DNA from: Poa pratensis
Lineage: Eukaryota > Streptophyta > Magnoliopsida > Poales > Poaceae
Length of the DNA: 64,000 bases
NCBI GenBank assembly: GCA_947311845.1
Contig: CAMZMU010000048.1
Span: forward strand, 26,445,391 to 26,509,390
Direction: 5' to 3'
Part shown: positions 12,292 through 23,526 of the stretch, in pieces
Layout: every line of letters starts with the position of its first letter
How positions within the stretch are numbered: position 1 is the first letter of the stretch
The notes under the pieces: generated by a model
The model's database searches: none
Told to the model about the DNA's origin: nothing
The model's input: only the letters and a program-made list of their open reading frames with translations
Program-made: the position numbers and the translations under genes

Positions 12292-12935
12292 TTGGCAAGG
12301 TAGTATCACATGGTACCATGGTGACCCTTGACATAAAATTATATGTGGAGCATGTCCTTCGGCTTTTCTTTCGGAGAGTGGAGATCTCCGAAGCACAATA
12401 ATGTCACTGTAAAACCTAGGCATGGCGAAAAAAATGAGCCAAATCCATGGATCATGTGATGCTTCAAGGGCGATGGTCGGGTCGTGAACATGTCTAGTGA
12501 ACTTGTTCATGCAATTTCGTAGGGCAATTTTTCACTTCGAGTGAATGCAGTCTATGCATCCGAGTGTTTTCAGAAGCTATCATTCCTCTCCGAGGGTGGG
12601 CGGTCTAGCTATGTGCCTATGTCTTGTTCATTTGGTTCTTGCAAGTATTTCGTCCAAACACTCTAATTATTGCATTCACCGTTTTCTTCAAAAGCATCAG
12701 TGACAGTTCTTCCGACGAATCCGGAGGTACTCGTCTCTGAAACATCGATCATATGCTACCATCGAGAAAGCTATGGCGATTTTCTTCAGATTGGTAAAAT
12801 TAAGCAGTCCACAAAGCATCTTTTGTCTGAAATACGGATCTTGCGCCACATTACGCATGAACAGCTTCATGCATGTCACATCCAGTATCAATTCTGAATG
12901 TAGTTGCTTGGTACGAGTACTTGGTAGGTGGGACC
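11955..12935 (-). pseudogene. PIF/Harbinger transposase remnant
   Basis: Minus-strand translation in shifting frames resembles the HARBI1/PIF-type DDE nuclease of grasses. From 12935 down, pieces correspond to DPYF, then AYD-R-DEYLRI, then GCIDCIH, then PTIALEASHDPWIWLIFFAMP and SDIIVLRRSPL. Further down, at about 12150-12000, come fragments like the 'RAFG-LQ-F' and 'VIMHN' end of the family. Stops and frameshifts are numerous, and a (TA)n tract and a T run interrupt it. The upstream start, the Myb-like partner gene and the terminal repeats were not found. Confidence 0.65.
12260..12289. repeat. (TA)n microsatellite
   Basis: About fifteen TA units lie inside the Harbinger remnant. Confidence 0.95.
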
Positions 12936-13355
12936 ACATGCAAAGTAGTAGTCCTGAAGAGCTGACGATGGACCGCTTGTATGCTCCGATCAGTTACTTG
13001 ATGCCTTGAAACTGAACCATGGGTTCCTCTAGCATGACCATAACGGAAAAACCAGCAAAGTACCAGCATCCTTGTGCAACAAAACGAAAACGAACCACAC
13101 AAAACCAGCAAAGAGCATAAACGGAGAAGGAAATGGCGATCCCGTATGTCCAACACGCTAACTGTTGACAGCAATCAGAAGTTCAGAACATACAGAGTTC
13201 ACACGGAGAAAGAACCACAGGGATCCTTGATTACAGCAATCCTAGTGCGAAGATAAACAAGTACTGCTGAGATTCAACAAGAAACCAGTGATGAATGGAC
13301 CACAGTAATTAATGCCCAGTTGCTTCATGAAAATGAGCTTGGCTGGTCAAGGTCA

Positions 13356-14171
13356 TCAGATGGTGCCGCCGTTGCAGCGCAGGACCTGTGCGTTGACCCA
13401 CCCGCCGGCGTCGCTGGCGAGGAAGCCGACGAGCGGCGCGATGTCCTCGGGCATGCCGAGCCGCCCCAGCGGCGCCTCGGCGATGTACCGCTCCGCCTCC
13501 TCCTCCGTCTTGCCGTCGTAGAACATGGGCGTGGCGGTGGACCCGGGCGCCACCGCGTTGGCGGTGATCCCGGTGCCCCGCAGCTCCTTCGCCAGGATCC
13601 GCGTCATCGTCTCCACCGCGGCCTTGCTCGCCGCGTACGCCGCGTACCCGGGCCGCAGGGACCCGACGCCCGACGACGAGAAGGTGACGATGCGGCCCCG
13701 CCCGTCGCGCTCCAGCCGGTTGGCCGCCTCGCGGAGGCACAGGAAGGTGCCCCGCGTGTTGGCGCCGAACGTGGCGTCGTAGGAGGCCTCGCTCGTCTCC
13801 GCCAGCGGCGGGTACGCCGTGTCCAGCACGGCCGCCGTCGTTACCAGGATGTGGAGCTCCCCGCCGAACGCCGCCGCCGCGGCGTCGAAGAGGGCCCGGA
13901 CCTGCGCCGCGTCCGACACGTCGGTCTCCACCGCGATGGCGCGCGGAGGACTACCGTGTGCGTGTGCGGCGTTGATGCCGGCCACGAGCTTCTGCGCCTG
14001 CGCCGGGTCACCGAGGTAGGCGACGGCGACGCGCGCGCCGAGGGAGGCCAGGTGTTTGCACACCGCCGAGCCGATGCCGCCCGCGCCGCCCGTCACGATC
14101 GCCACGCGCCCGTGGAGCATCAACGACGCGGTCACGCTCGCGGCGGCGTCCTTACCGTTGGTCTCCGCCAT
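13356..14171 (-). CDS. Short-chain dehydrogenase/reductase (classical SDR)
   Basis: A single-exon, 271-residue classical SDR, expected to be an NAD(P)(H)-dependent oxidoreductase of the plant 3-oxoacyl-reductase-like or 'short-chain type' group; the substrate cannot be told. The Rossmann motif TGGAGGIG is near residue 28, D at VSD near 90, the active-site Ser in IVTFSSS near 165, and the YAASK (YxxxK) pair near 178. The proline-glycine turn VAPGSTATPM and a C-terminal GGWVNAQVLRCNGG close the fold. The usual NNAG motif reads VTTAAV, which is atypical but seen in this grass group as far as I recall. GC content is very high. The start at MAETNGK is the only in-frame ATG before the fold. No frame defect was seen. 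Confidence 0.85.
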   Translation of the reverse strand: MAETNGKDAAASVTASLMLHGRVAIVTGGAGGIGSAVCKHLASLGARVAVAYLGDPAQAQKLVAGINAAHAHGSPPRAIAVETDVSDAAQVRALFDAAAAAFGGELHILVTTAAVLDTAYPPLAETSEASYDATFGANTRGTFLCLREAANRLERDGRGRIVTFSSSGVGSLRPGYAAYAASKAAVETMTRILAKELRGTGITANAVAPGSTATPMFYDGKTEEEAERYIAEAPLGRLGMPEDIAPLVGFLASDAGGWVNAQVLRCNGGTI

Positions 14172-14247
14172 TTCCTGCTTGCTCTCCAGACAACCTGCGG
14201 AATAAAAGTAGTTATTACTTATTACTACAACACTACCTCGATAATAA

Positions 14248-15019
14248 AATGCTACACCTACGGGCGTTTACGGACGGATTACGCGCTGACAAGGACGGAA
14301 TCCAACGTGGCTATTGAACGGGAGAAAAAACAAAGGATGTCCCGCTAATTATGCAACGAAAAGCTGGAACTGCATTAGTTTAGATCGACCAGGCCGAGCT
14401 GCGTCCATCGCCGCCGCCGTGAACGACCAGGCCGCGCGCCGTGACCTGCAGCTAGACCTCGCCGTCGTGCCGCCGCCAAGGTGCTCGCCGTAGGAGGCGC
14501 GCACAGGTACCCGAACTCACGGACGGCCGAGTTGGTCGAGTGATCGACCCAAACCCTGAACTTTGCTACAGCCTGCAGTTACGTACGATGATTACGTACA
14601 GTGACCTGCAGCTAGACCTCGCCGTCATGCCGCCGCCAAGGTGCTCGCCGTCGACTAAGACAAATAGCTCGCCGCTCTGTTGGAGGTCGCCGACCACCTG
14701 TAGATTTGTAGAATCGGGGAAGCTCGCCGCGCAGCATCCGACGAGGCCTAGGTCGGCGCGCCGCCGCCAACGAGGGGTAGGTCCTCGTGCCGCGACCGAC
14801 GAGGGCTAGGTCTCCGCGCCTCCACCAGCGATGTCTCCGTCACCGCGATGCCCGCGAAGTTATCCACCGGCCATGGCTAGATGCGGATATTTTCTAACTT
14901 TCCTAACTTATTTTCTCTCGCCCAGGACGAGCAAGTTATCCAGGCTGGCTCCACGTCCGCTCGTCTAGTCGGCGCGTAACGTTCCGTAACATATTTCGTC
15001 CGTAGGTGTAGCATTACTG
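14248..15019. mobile_element. Mutator-like element with GC-rich cargo (Pack-MULE candidate)
   Basis: Near-terminal inverted repeats built on aatgctacacctacgg face each other at 14248 and about 15015. The 9-bp repeat cgataataa flanks them at 14239-14247 and 15020-15028. The left tip seems to lack about four bases that the right tip has. The interior is strongly GC-rich and contains a direct duplication, 14439-14490 and 14601-14652. It reads like a copied gene fragment but matches nothing I recognise. Confidence 0.65.
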
Positions 15020-15232
15020 CGATAATAATTTGGTACTGTACTCACTGGCGCCCGGCGATCAGGTATATACTTCCTGGAGTATCTAGCAAGATTGCATTGG
15101 TCGTATCTGTGTTTTCGTTGACGAATATATAGAGCGTGGCCTAAAGAAGATATATATGGCTATCCGCATGCTCGGCGCAAGATCTATAGTTAAATGAAAT
15201 TTGGTCATGCTGATAATGAACTTGATCCATCC

Positions 15233-15365
15233 GAGTGAATTCCAAAAAACCACCACAATTGGGGCAAAGGTGTCGAACACCCACCATTTCATGTGATTTG
15301 TGGTGGTTTTTTTCTACATGATTGTTAACTTTAGCCGAATTGTGGTGGTTTTTTGGAATTCACTC
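15233..15365. mobile_element. Mutator-type MITE, 133 bp
   Basis: Perfect inverted ends of about 28 bp, starting gagtgaattccaaaaaacc, are flanked by an exact 10-bp target duplication, tgatccatcc, at 15223-15232 and 15366-15375. The interior has no coding capacity. Confidence 0.9.
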
Positions 15366-15375
15366 TGATCCATCC

Positions 15376-16125
15376 TAAGGCGGGGGATCCTTAATTTGCG
15401 AAGGACAGACGCACAACTTCCGACAGCTACAACAAGCCATCTGGCCTGCAGAAGGAACTGGCATTTGTTTTTCTTTGAAAATTTACTACACCGTAAACCA
15501 AATCGGAATCATCACCTACTACTCTCATACATTGGCAATAGATTGACGGCAGATCTCGTGCTGTTTCGTGGAAGCAAAGAGTAAAAGAAACAGGCGTACC
15601 TACTCTCCGATACACTGGATCGGCGCCGGAGGCAGAGAGAAGAAGAAAGAGATGGAATGGGCTTCCGTCCGTGGAGGATGAATGAAAGAGCTCGTTGAGC
15701 ACTTGAGCTAGCCGCTGGGAGGCATTATATGAAGTGGGCGGGGAGGCCAGTGAAACTGAAGCATAGAAGTACTACTAGTTACAATTTTTTGACGTTTTTT
15801 TTTAAATTTGTTGAGAACACCGAGGGGTAGTTATTTGCATACGAAATGGAGTACCCGAGAAAGTCAACGTGGCCTGCATGCAGATTCGAGCCGAAAGCGC
15901 ATTTCGCGTATAAGAAAACCGTTGACCGGCCCCACTGACAGGATCGGGCATCTCTTGACCTACCGTCTGACAGACGCCGTTGGACCAAAACCGTGCTAGG
16001 ACCCCAGGTCTGCGAAACGTGCAGAGTACGAAGGCGATGATAGATTGCCAAACGGTCAGGAATGATAAGGGAATGAGCTTATGCAGAATGCAGATTAAAT
16101 ACAAGAAGTGATATAAACTGACGCT
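15376..16125. other. Intergenic, nothing recognised
   Basis: Mixed-composition sequence without a convincing gene. Short open frames at 15427-15702 and 15802-16051 resemble nothing known to me. Confidence 0.4.
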
Positions 16126-16133
16126 CTCATGTA

Positions 16134-16290
16134 CAGTGGCGGACCCAGCGTCCCGGCCGCCCGGGCAGCTGCCCGGCCTTCCGGCCGGCCGGCAAGCCAT
16201 ATTTTCATAGTATTTGTACAAAAATTAGCGTATTTTTATGGTACTTGTACATTCTGTCCAGGCTTTAAAATATTTCTGGATCCGCCATTG
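16134..16290. mobile_element. hAT-type MITE, 157 bp
   Basis: Inverted termini are cagtggcggacccag on the left and the complement of caatggcggatccag on the right. A perfect 8-bp target duplication, ctcatgta, lies at 16126-16133 and 16291-16298. The 8-bp duplication and CAGTGGCGGA tips are typical of plant hAT elements. Confidence 0.9.
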
Positions 16291-16625
16291 CTCATGTAGT
16301 ACTACTGTGTTTTCAGGAGCAAAGAGCGTGATAGAACAAAACAAAGGACAGGTGGCAAAAGACAAAAAAATAAGGGAATTTCGTGAAGCTGGCACGTGTA
16401 TGGAAGTCCCAACATTTTCCTTAGCGTGTGAAATCTAAGAGTTTTGGATTGATTTTGCTAACTGTGCTTCACAGCAAAGATGACAAAATCGGTGAAGTTG
16501 ATCTTTGCCCAACTCGGCTGCTCAACTACAGTTCAAATGTCAAGTCGAAACAAGATGTAAATGTACGCAACTACACGTTGATCGAGCTGCAATATAGTTG
16601 TCCAAGTAATCCGGCTTAGTATACA

Positions 16626-17751
16626 CAGAGGCGGAGCCAGGCTCCAGGCAACCTGGGCCATGGCCCGGGGCGTGGCAATGTCTACAAGCAGCAATTTAGG
16701 TAGACACATGATTTGGCCCGGGACATGTGTTGCTTCAGCCCAGATAATCACAAAGCCCAGATGAAGACATCGCTAGGGGTTGCTTTTTTGTCCAGACTCC
16801 ATTGGGCGGGGGCGCCGGTGGAGATGCTATTAGCTCCCATTTTCGCTATGTTGGTTGCTCTAAACTTAATCAAAAGGTACATAATCAACAATTAAACATA
16901 TAGCATTGATACAAATATGAAGCACAACTGCATAGCCAGATTACATAATTCAGCGATCACGATAACTAGATCTATAGCATTGCCACAAATATGAAGTACA
17001 ACTGCATAACCAAATTACATAATTCAGCAATCACGATAACTAGATATAGTACTGGGATCCGGCGAGTCATCATTTTTTCGGCTAATTATTTCTTGTCCTT
17101 CTTGTCCGCAACATGCTGCCACCTCTTCTCCCGGTGATGATAAGGTAAATCACGCCCCGATGATTATGGAAGCCATCCCTGACAGCGACCTTGGCTTCGA
17201 TATCAGACTCCCATGCACGAATGATTCCATCCACAACGAAGACTTCGATCTAGGTTAAGTGCGCCGCCATTTCGGGGATCTTCATGCAATCAACGAGACG
17301 GAGGACACAGCGGCAGGGGGCGGCTTGGCTTAGGGTTGCGCGTGCCATACCTTCCACTTTGCCTTCGTTGTTCTTGTTGGTGTTGATAGAACGAAGCAGA
17401 GTCTTCATGCTTGTTGTATGGCTCCTAGAGGCATGTACCAGAAAGTCCACCGCACGATGGACCGGACGAGCTTGTCCACCGTGGCGGGTTCGGTTTTGGC
17501 CAATATCTCATCCGACAACAAACAATATTATGTTGCACCCGATGGCCTGTACCGATGGCAGAACTTGACCTAAATTACTGAGGGGCGAAACACAAAATTA
17601 TAAAAGTATGGGGTCAGGGAAAAAAGGCTAATCTTTTTCCATCTAAACCCTCCCCCAATTTTTTTTCACAAACTAGTTCAAAGTTGGGAGGTGTGTGGGG
17701 GGCGGGGGCAATGGCCCTCCTCCCCTTTGACTTGAAATAACTCCACCACTA
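16626..17751. mobile_element. Possible hAT-like element (ends not confirmed)
   Basis: The left edge at 16626 reads cagaggcggagccagg, close to the CAGTGGCGGA hAT tip. On the right, about 17720-17751 has the 'ccctttgac...ctccaccacta' texture of a degraded partner end. The 8-bp flanks do not match, so the right end is uncertain. It contains a 74-bp tandem duplication at 16901-17048 and a fragmentary minus-strand coding-like stretch at 17100-17450. Confidence 0.35.
16899..17048. repeat. Tandem duplication, 74-bp unit, two copies
   Basis: Two adjacent units starting with 'tagcattg' at 16901 and 16975 are about 90% identical and end in 'gataactagat'. Confidence 0.85.
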
Positions 17752-17754
17752 GCC

Positions 17755-18011
17755 TGCACTATGTTATCCATGGCCTGCTCCGTCCTGTAGTTGAAGATGG
17801 ACTTCGCCACTGAGTCCACCGCCAGTGCTTGAGTCTTGATGACGATGTTGTTCTTTAGAAAGTCGAGGAAGATCGTGTGGGATATGATGTAGGATGCGGC
17901 GTGGTCCACGCACATCGGGGGAGCCTGAAGCATCGCTTCTTCGAGGGAAGGCCCGATGAGATTCTCCCACACCACCTTCATGGCAGCCTGGATGTCCATC
18001 GCAAGTTGCAC
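17755..18011 (-). other. Unidentified coding-like fragment
   Basis: A minus-strand open frame reads like protein (MQLAMDIQAAMKVVWENL, then LDFLKNNIVIKTQALAVD) but I do not recognise it. It breaks off at the low-complexity stretch near 17700. It may be a remnant of a gene or transposon internal region split by the neighbouring hAT-like element. Confidence 0.25.
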
Positions 18012-18185
18012 AAATAAATAGGCACCAAGGTTCAGTACACACGCTCACAACACACACCGAAAATTGGTAGGTGCCACGACGCGAACAAGCAGAAATGGAA
18101 CATTACGGATTTCTATATTTCTATGAACAGATCCGATTTCATCAGTTGTAAACAAGCGTGTCCTCCTAAAAATTAAGAACACAAA

Positions 18186-18300
18186 ACGGATCTCCACATC
18201 ACCACAACGCAAAACCCACTAGTGTCAAATATTGGTCTACGAGTTATTGCATCCCCGTATCCTTACAACAAAACGCGATCACATCGAGACATGGGGAACA
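18186..18300 (+). repeat. Left member of a diverged direct repeat flanking the CACTA element
   Basis: About 110 bp (landmarks: acatcaccacaacgca, attggtctacga, atccttacaaca, gatcacatcgag) resembles 32886-33000 in the same orientation, at roughly 70% by eye. One copy lies just outside each end of the CACTA element. Confidence 0.55.
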
Positions 18301-18390
18301 AAAAAAGTCAATTTGTTCGAGTTATTTCAGTTGTATAAACAAGAGTGTTATGTAAGCTGTAAGCACGTCAATCCTGCTAGAATTCCGTCA

Positions 18391-18708
18391 AAACGCCGAC
18401 GGCGGGCCGCCATCGGCGTAGCAACGATCGCCGGCGGCCGTCGGCGTAGCGTCGTCGGCGTAGGACGCTGTCGGCGTATGAACAATGCCGTCGGCGTATC
18501 CGTCGCCGTCGGCGTATCTGAAGTGGGACCCACAAAATAGACGTCGAACGTCTCCGTCTGCTCCACCTATACGCCGACGGCAGTGCCGTCGGCCTAGGCT
18601 GCCACGTGTGCTGATCTGGTGCGTCTGGGAGGAGTCGTACGCCGACGGCACGCCATCCTGTGCGTCCCCGCAGCATACTACGCCGACGGCAATGCCGTCG
18701 GCGTAAAA
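18391..18708. repeat. CACTA left subterminal repeats
   Basis: About ten copies of cgccgacggc, or its complement gccgtcggcg, lie in both orientations. The innermost forms a 27-bp palindrome at 18679-18705 that recurs exactly at 24893-24919. In En/Spm elements such motifs bind the TNPA-type protein. Confidence 0.85.
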
Positions 18709-19113
18709 TTGACCATATTTTCAGTTTCTGAAACTTTTTGCTGCTGGTTTCTGGCGCATTTTAAATACAATTAAAATTGCTCAAATTATAAAACATCACA
18801 GAAACATCAAATAAAACACCACATACATATCCAAATGACACAAACATGATTCAAATTCATCCAAGCATTCATACAAACTCCAAACAAGTTCGAATTCACA
18901 CACGCTACACCCGAACACATCCTACACCTCCCGAGAGCCCGAGGCCGATGATTCCTTGCCTTGCCTCATCTTGGTCAATCACCTGCATTGAGAAAGGATA
19001 AACTTTTAACCATGTTGAAAAATGTAGTAAATAAGAATAAAGACGTAATGCAATTAAGAAGAAGCATGTTGAAAAGTAAATAGTACGCAAAAGGACATAA
19101 AAGACCCTCACCC

Positions 19114-22100
19114 CTAATCATCACTCTCATAGTTAAGTCCTGTGTTGTCATCATCACTATCAACATCACTATCAACATCACTATCACGAGTGTTGTATAT
19201 TGGAACCTCCTCGCACGGTGGAGGCTCATCATCGTCATCACTATCACTCTGTAACTTGTTGAGCATATCTATATCCTTTAGATTCACCACTACGTCACCA
19301 CCTGTTTGTGCATTGTCCTCGCGGTCCTCAAGACCTTGTATGCCAAAGTCCCCAAAGGTTTGTTCCTCTTGATAGAAAATCCCCTCGTATGTTTTAGGGT
19401 CAATGTTGTTGTAATCGTCTTCGGAGGGCATGGGTACCTTACCACGTGGCGATACATGGAACACGACTTCCCAACCAATGAGTCCCTCTTTCTTGCATGG
19501 GTAGGGCAAATAATAAACTTGAAAGGCTTGGTGAGCCACAACAAAGACATCGGATCCATTGTAGGTGGTTGAAGGCTTAACTTCAACTAACCCAATGGAA
19601 GGGGTACTTTTGGTTCCATGCTCAGGGTCGAACCAGTGGCATTTGACACAACAAGCTTGAGTGATATGTTCGTGTTATTGAACGTCAGCTCATATACGTT
19701 CTGTAACCTTCCGTAGTAATCATAATTACCGGCTCCTTTGGTGAAGACCCCGGTATTTATAGTCTTTGCATTAGGCCGACTGTTCTGGTGATGCTCTGTA
19801 TGGAAGCGGTACCCATTCACATCATACTTCTCGACTCTACGGTTACAACCTTGGGAGACACATCTCAACTCATCTGACATCACAACGTTGGGATCAGCTC
19901 CCTACAAGTACAAATTGTTTTGTGCATTAGTAAGAGGGATAATACACGAATTGCAAGGTAGAAGGGACAGGTTTGAAATTACCTTTTCCCTGAACCAAAC
20001 CGTGAATTTTTTCTTTTCGGGGGCAGGCTCTTTCAAAAGAGTGTCCAACGCGGCTTCATTGGGTCCATCTGATGTTCCCGACCACATTTCATCCGTGAAT
20101 TGACTAAAAGGAGAAAATACGTATTAGAACGAAATCATGATAGTAGTTGCAAAGTAATTTGTTCCCCATTTTACCTAAGGAAACTGCCCTCTTCTCCCTG
20201 CTCGTCGTGGGTCACTTCCTTCATGTTCATAAGCACATAGAGCATTATGCACTCCAGCTCATCATTGGTCAAGTTATACCTTGTTGGGCCACCGCTCTTG
20301 CCACCGGGACACTGGAAGAGGACGAGCTTGGGGTCTCGCTTGGGCTCGTCGACATTGTACCGAGAGGCCTGGTTATGCATAGTGGGAACATCATCGGGGT
20401 AGTACGTTAGCCTGGCGTCTGCCATCTCCTGAAGGATAGTTGCCTCGGCTATGGATGACTCAATCTTATTTTTGTTTCCACATTTGGTTCGAATATACTT
20501 AAACTCTCTCTCAATACAAAACTGCCAACGAAACTGCACCGGTCCACCCAAGAGTACCTCATTCGCAAGATGCACAACAAGATGTGCCATCGGAGTAAAG
20601 AAGCCTGGCGGAAATATCGTCTCTAAGTTGCACAGCAACTCCGGCACTAGTTCATGCAGCTTCTGAATAATCAGGGGACATACTTGCTTAGCACAGAGCG
20701 TACGGAACAAATGGCTCAACTCCGCGAGCACTCGCCAGACACGGTCGGGGAGATACCCTCGAACCATCACCGGTAGCAGCCGCTCAATGGAATGCCTCAG
20801 ACCTTTGCATACTATTAAGGCAGAAGTCTGCATGCGGCTTGAACCAGTTCTTTTGACGGCCTTCAGGAGGCTTCATGTGCATTCTCTCCCTATCACAGAG
20901 CTTCTTAACATCAACTCTAGCCTTAACATTATCCTTCGACTTCGGGGTAATGTTCAGGATTGTGTGAAAGAGGGACTCTCCAACATTCTTTTCGGTGTGC
21001 ATCACATCGATGCTATGGGGAAGTTCGAGGTCCTTGTAATATTCGAGTTGCGTCAAGCCTGCCACGTGAGTCCAGTTGTGCGACACACCATATCCCACAT
21101 ATCGTGGGCCTTTTCTCCCAGCAGGCACGAGAGCACTTAGCTCGGCGTCAACAGCTGCACCATCGAAAGTTGGTATCGCTTTTTCTTCACGCTCAACTCT
21201 GCCCTTCTTGAAGTTCTTTTTGTCTTCTCTAAACGGATGCCCTCTTTTGAGGAACTTTCGATGTGTGTCAAACGCGGAATACTTCCGTCCCGCCGTTAGC
21301 CACATGAACTCAAGTCGGTTCCTGCACACTGGGCATGGCCACTTACCAGCTGTACACCATCCGCAGAATAGGGCGTACCCGGGCATGTCATGCATGGAAT
21401 TGTGATACCAAACTTTCATCAAGAAGTTTGTCTTCGATGCACGATCATATGTCAACGTCCCGTGGTGCCAAGAGTGGTTCAGATCATCCACAATTGGCTG
21501 CATGTACATACTTAAATTCTTCCCCGGATATTCAGGACCTGGAATGATCAGCGAGAGGAACATGGTCTTCTTTTGCATTAGGGCTCCAGGAGGGAGATTG
21601 AGCGGAATAACAAACACGGGCCAGCAGCTGTACGCGGTAGTCGACAAACCATATGGATTGAATCCATCGGTTGCTATCGCGATTCTCACGTTTCGAGCAT
21701 CTGCTGCCTCATCGGGGTGGTTCGCATCAAAGTTCTTCCATGCCGTACCATCAGATGGATGTCCCATCAATTCCCGGTCGTGCTCATCCTTGTATCTCTT
21801 CCCCGTTTTGTGCCATTGCATCTGTGTGGCAGACTCTTTGTTCATGTAAAGCCGCTTGATTCTTTGTATGAATGGGAGGTAACGAAGAATCTTAATGGCG
21901 ACATTTGACTGCGTCTTCGTACCATCGGGTCCTTTTACCACATGATACCTAGAGGCCTTACACAAGATACAGTACTTGTCATTGGCAAACTGTTTCCAAA
22001 ACAAAAGGCATCCTTTTGGACAACAATCTATCTTCTGATAATCCATGCTGAGATCTCGCAGGATTTTCTTCGTTTCGTACATGCTTTGAGGCAGACAATG

Positions 22101-22703
22101 CCCTTCAGGCAACAGGTTACCAGTTGTTTGCAGATGCGCTTCAAAGCATGAACGGGTGCTGCCATACTGGAGCTTGTTGGCTAGTGCTTGCGAGATGGCA
22201 TCGAGCTGAGAAACTTTTGCACCCTCGTACAGAGGCCTCTGAGACGAGGCCATCATATGAAAGAAGGCCTTCGCGGTTGGCTCTGGGTCCTCCGGTTCAC
22301 GCGGTTCCTCCGGTTCTGGAGGTTCCTCCGGTTCCTCCTGTGATGGTGGCGAATCTGGCATGTCGCCAGCACGGAGATCATCTAGCCAGTTTCTAATCCC
22401 ATCATCTTCATTGCCATTGATCCGCTGCCGCATCACCCTGCCACTCTCGCGCTCGTACTCATCAAAGTTGACTGTCGTCACGAAGTTCGGCATATACCCA
22501 CGAGAGAAGAGGTGTTTAATCATATCATCCTTTCCCTGACGTGTACGAAACTTGCAACGAGGGCAAGGGCACTGTCCACGAGCGCCTGACTCTGAACCCT
22601 TACGCGCTAACTCCTTCACTAACAAATGCGTCTTCCATACCCACTCATCTGTTTTGTCAACCAAACTAGTTCGGCCACTGTACATCCACCCATTATGTGC
22701 CAT
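19114..22703 (-). pseudogene. CACTA transposase, TNP2-like, broken
   Basis: The product would cut and move CACTA elements. The main frame, 22703-20784 (639 codons), starts MAHNGWMYSGR, carries the N-terminal transposase-associated zinc region (CPCPRCKF) and then the Transposase_21-type core (ending near MHTEKNVGESLFHTILNI). At about 20800-20830 some 35 codons seem missing and the frame changes: NSMQR-EAF jumps to GLRHSIERLLPVMVRGYLPD. The 20833-20171 segment is the DUF4218-like part. It continues through a small exon (about 20106-19983, FTDEMWSGTSDG, KKFTVWFREKV) and one from about 19907 with a DUF4216-like region. Near 19646 one base loss shifts the frame between ISLKLVV and KCHWFDPEH. It ends in an acidic tail (DSDVDSDVDSDDD). 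Not functional as written. Confidence 0.85.
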
Positions 22704-22866
22704 CCTCTGCTGCTTTACTGTGAGCCAAATAATAATAACATGAAATTAAATGCATCATATTTTTATTTTCTTGCATGCAATGTCACCATTTTATTACGGC
22801 CAAATTTTATCTTTTACAACATGCAAGGGTTCACATACACTTCTAATAGGTAGGGGCCTATCCCGC

Positions 22867-23076
22867 CCGAGTACGTGTAGATCGAGTCGTGTCCCATGTT
22901 CTACCCCGACCCGAGACGGAATTTCGGCAGCACCTCCCCGCTGTTCTTCAGAATACACGTCTCGAGCTTGTCAAGCCGAGAGGGTGTGCATCCGAAGAAC
23001 AACAGGGAGGTGCTGCCGAAATTCCGTCTCAGGAAGGGGTAGAACGTGGAACACGACCCGATCTACACGTACTCGG
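22867..23076. repeat. Long imperfect inverted repeat (fold-back)
   Basis: Two arms of about 83 bp, 22867-22949 and 22994-23076, are near-complementary around a 44-base spacer. Paired landmarks are gagtacgtgtagatc with gatctacacgtactc, and gagacggaatttcggcagc with its complement. It lies just upstream of the transposase start, and a transcript across it would form a long hairpin. Confidence 0.85.
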
Positions 23077-23107
23077 ACTGTCCAACAGGACAACCCGGAA
23101 GTGTTAC

Positions 23108-23150
23108 GGTTATAAATATGCAAAGATGGACAATCCTGCATATTTATAAA
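23108..23150. repeat. Short inverted repeat
   Basis: tataaatatgca and tgcatatttata face each other across about 15 bases, immediately beyond the long fold-back. Confidence 0.7.
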
Positions 23151-23526
23151 TTTGTAACCCTTCCGGATGGGATCTGACTCGGGTTACGCGACTGACTTGG
23201 TGATCTAGACCAAAATAAACCTATGCAGCAAGAGAGGCGAAAGATTTATACCCTCGAAGCGTGATCGGTGGCCGGAGAAGGCCGAGAGGAAGCTACGTCA
23301 TCTGAAAAGTACAAACAATCGAAATATATAAGCAAATATCCCTCCATTTTACCTAATAATTAAACATAAAACAGAATAAACCATAGAACGATGTAACCAT
23401 ATTAGCTAAACATAACACATATAGACAAGTAGCACAATAATACATAGGTAGCATGTATGATAAGTCTAGCAGTACAACAGGTAGCAAGATAAGTCTAGTA
23501 GTACGACAGGTAGGATGATAGACATC
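23151..23526. other. Gap between transposase side and AP2/ERF gene
   Basis: AT-rich sequence with a small GC-richer patch at 23240-23300 that could be an untranslated exon. Short phrases recur ('gtacaacaggtag', 'gtacgacaggtag', 'aagtctagcag', 'aagtctagtag') at 23460-23515. No gene seen. Confidence 0.4.

Noticed and set aside
13320..14348. 342-codon plus-strand frame opposite the SDR gene
   Set aside because: An antisense shadow; the minus strand has the full set of SDR motifs.
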